Below are positions 63,115-64,000 of a stretch of 64,000 nt of DNA, piece after piece (positions within the stretch are counted from its first letter, which is position 1; each line of letters starts with the position of its first letter). The stretch lies in NCBI GenBank assembly GCA_964017155.1, contig OZ024856.1, forward strand, positions 436,501 through 500,500, written 5' to 3'. The stretch comes from Oasisia sp. SBJ-2009 (taxonomy: Eukaryota > Annelida > Polychaeta > Sabellida > Siboglinidae). A program made the translations under genes and the position numbers. Under the pieces are notes generated by a model. That model searched no databases. It had not been told where the DNA came from and worked only from the letters and a program-made list of their open reading frames with translations.

Positions 63115-64000
63115 GCGCTGTCTTTTCGACCTCAAAAGTTTGCCAAGACGCGCTGTTTATAAAACATAAATACGCGCAAGATGATTATAATGGAATGAAT
63201 TAATTTAATCAAGTATCAAATGTTGGCAAAAATATTGATATAATAGCAACATTGAGGTGGGTCCGACTTGTACATAAGTGCCAAATAGTGAAATACTGAA
63301 AACAAATTGAGAGTATACGTGCTTTTATGAGAGAGTGCGCGTGAAGGTACGCGCCCGCAAGTGTAGGCATTTATGTACAAGTCGGGCCCACCTCAATGTT
63401 GGTATTATAACTGTATATTTGCCAACATTTGATACTTGGTTTTGTTAATTCTATCAATTATAATCATCTTGCGCATATTTATGTTTTATATACAGCGCGT
63501 CTTAGCAGACTTTTGAGGTCCAAAAGACACCGTGGTCGGCATAAACAAACTGTTTGTCGCCCATTTCATATGCACTGCCCAGTAACATGCACCTCTGCGC
63601 TTGCGACTGGCACAAATCGCGCTGTCTTTTCGACCTCAAAAGTTTGCCAAGACGCGCTGTTTATAAAACATAAATACGCGCAAGATGATTATAATTGAAT
63701 GAATTAATTTAATAAAGTATCAAATGTTGGCAAAAATACATATATAATAGCAACAATGAGGTGGGTCCGACTTGTACATAAATGCCAAAAAGTGAAATAG
63801 TGACCGCTGCGCTTGCGACTGGCACAAATCGCGCTGTCTTTTCGACCTCAAAAATTTGCCAAGACGCGCTGTTTGTAAAACATAAACACGCGCAAGATGA
63901 TTATAATTGAATGAATTAATTTAATCAAGTATTAAATGTTGGCAAAAAATAGTGATATAATAGCAACATTGAGGTGGGTCCGACTTGTACATAAATGCCA
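63115..64000 (+). repeat. Second chimeric G/C monomer plus shorts, cut by the window end
   Basis: 63115-63618 is type G through GAGGTCCAAAAGACA (about 63529) and type C from CGTGGTCGG (63531) onward, with a private C at 63530. The crossover point is therefore further right than in the previous monomer. It is followed by an s211-like short with GTTTGTAAAAC and CATAAACACG, then an s213 that the window cuts at base 64000 inside its arm. The array continues to the right. Confidence 0.82.

Larger units (their letters stand above)
1..64000. repeat. Satellite DNA array, complex 504-bp / ~212-bp monomers with higher-order structure
   Basis: The same roughly 168-bp element (arm A or its inverted copy A') recurs from end to end with no unique sequence between copies. 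The array holds 93 long monomers (504 bp, A-B-A'-C) and 80 full short monomers (205-213 bp, A plus a spacer stub). Arm A appears 174 times in the plus orientation (the last copy incomplete) and A' 93 times in the minus orientation, plus a 10-base remnant at the left end. Base composition is about 39% G+C in the monomer at 4693-5196 (rough hand count). No gene, tRNA, rRNA, transposase or CRISPR-like spacer set is visible. Function is unknown; a structural role in centromeric or other heterochromatin is inferred from the organisation alone. Confidence 0.97.

Noticed and set aside
1..64000. CRISPR array
   Set aside because: Repeat units are 205-504 bp and directly adjacent, with no short repeats separated by unique spacers.

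Overview
The whole window is one uninterrupted satellite DNA array. I see no gene, RNA gene, transposon body or unique sequence anywhere in it. Monomers abut one another without gaps from the first base to the last, so this is almost certainly eukaryotic heterochromatin (centromeric, pericentromeric, subtelomeric or sex/B-chromosome type). I do not recognise the satellite family and cannot name the species. Alternating inverted subunits inside a complex monomer are known from some beetle satellites (Tribolium), but that is an analogy, not an identification.

Two related monomers build the array. The long monomer is 504 bp and has four parts: arm A (168 bp), spacer B (83 bp), arm A' (168 bp, an inverted copy of A) and spacer C (85 bp). 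In the monomer at 4693-5196 the two arms differ at 20 of 168 positions with no gaps (88% identity, counted by hand). The short monomer (s; 205, 210-213 bp) is arm A joined by a stub of spacer B to the last 28 bases of spacer C, so it lacks the inverted arm. I count 93 long and 80 complete short monomers plus one cut by the window end. All share one orientation.

Long monomers fall into four sequence types, which I call G, C, D and N. They are arranged in higher-order repeats (HORs). Region by region: 1-2967 is an irregular flank (end of D, G, C, s-s, then two G-s units). 2968-8680 is a 5713-bp block, G-C-s-G-D-s-D-N-sss-D-N-sss. 8681-9901 is G-C-s. 9902-27282 is three near-identical copies of a 5794-bp HOR (G-D-s-D-N-sss-D-N-ss-G-D-N). 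25770-35427 is a run of about 1930-bp units (G-D-N-s-s), the first overlapping the end of the third 5794-bp copy. 35428-36561 is a collapsed unit (G-sss). 36562-51435 is two copies of a 7437-bp HOR made from 1930-bp units plus G-s and N-s-s pieces. 51436-54090 is a partial third copy. 54091-64000 is a right flank of G-C-s-s, G-s and chimeric monomers, including a 3291-bp segmental duplication.

Type C occurs only on the two flanks (before 9.7 kb and after 54.5 kb). The core contains only G, D, N and short monomers, in young, almost identical HORs. This resembles the layered-expansion pattern known from human centromeric satellites: a recently expanded core splitting an older array. All open frames are by-products of the repeats: most open with TTG rather than ATG, they recur with every monomer, and they are broken by changes in an A-run and by single substitutions. 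None is annotated as a gene.
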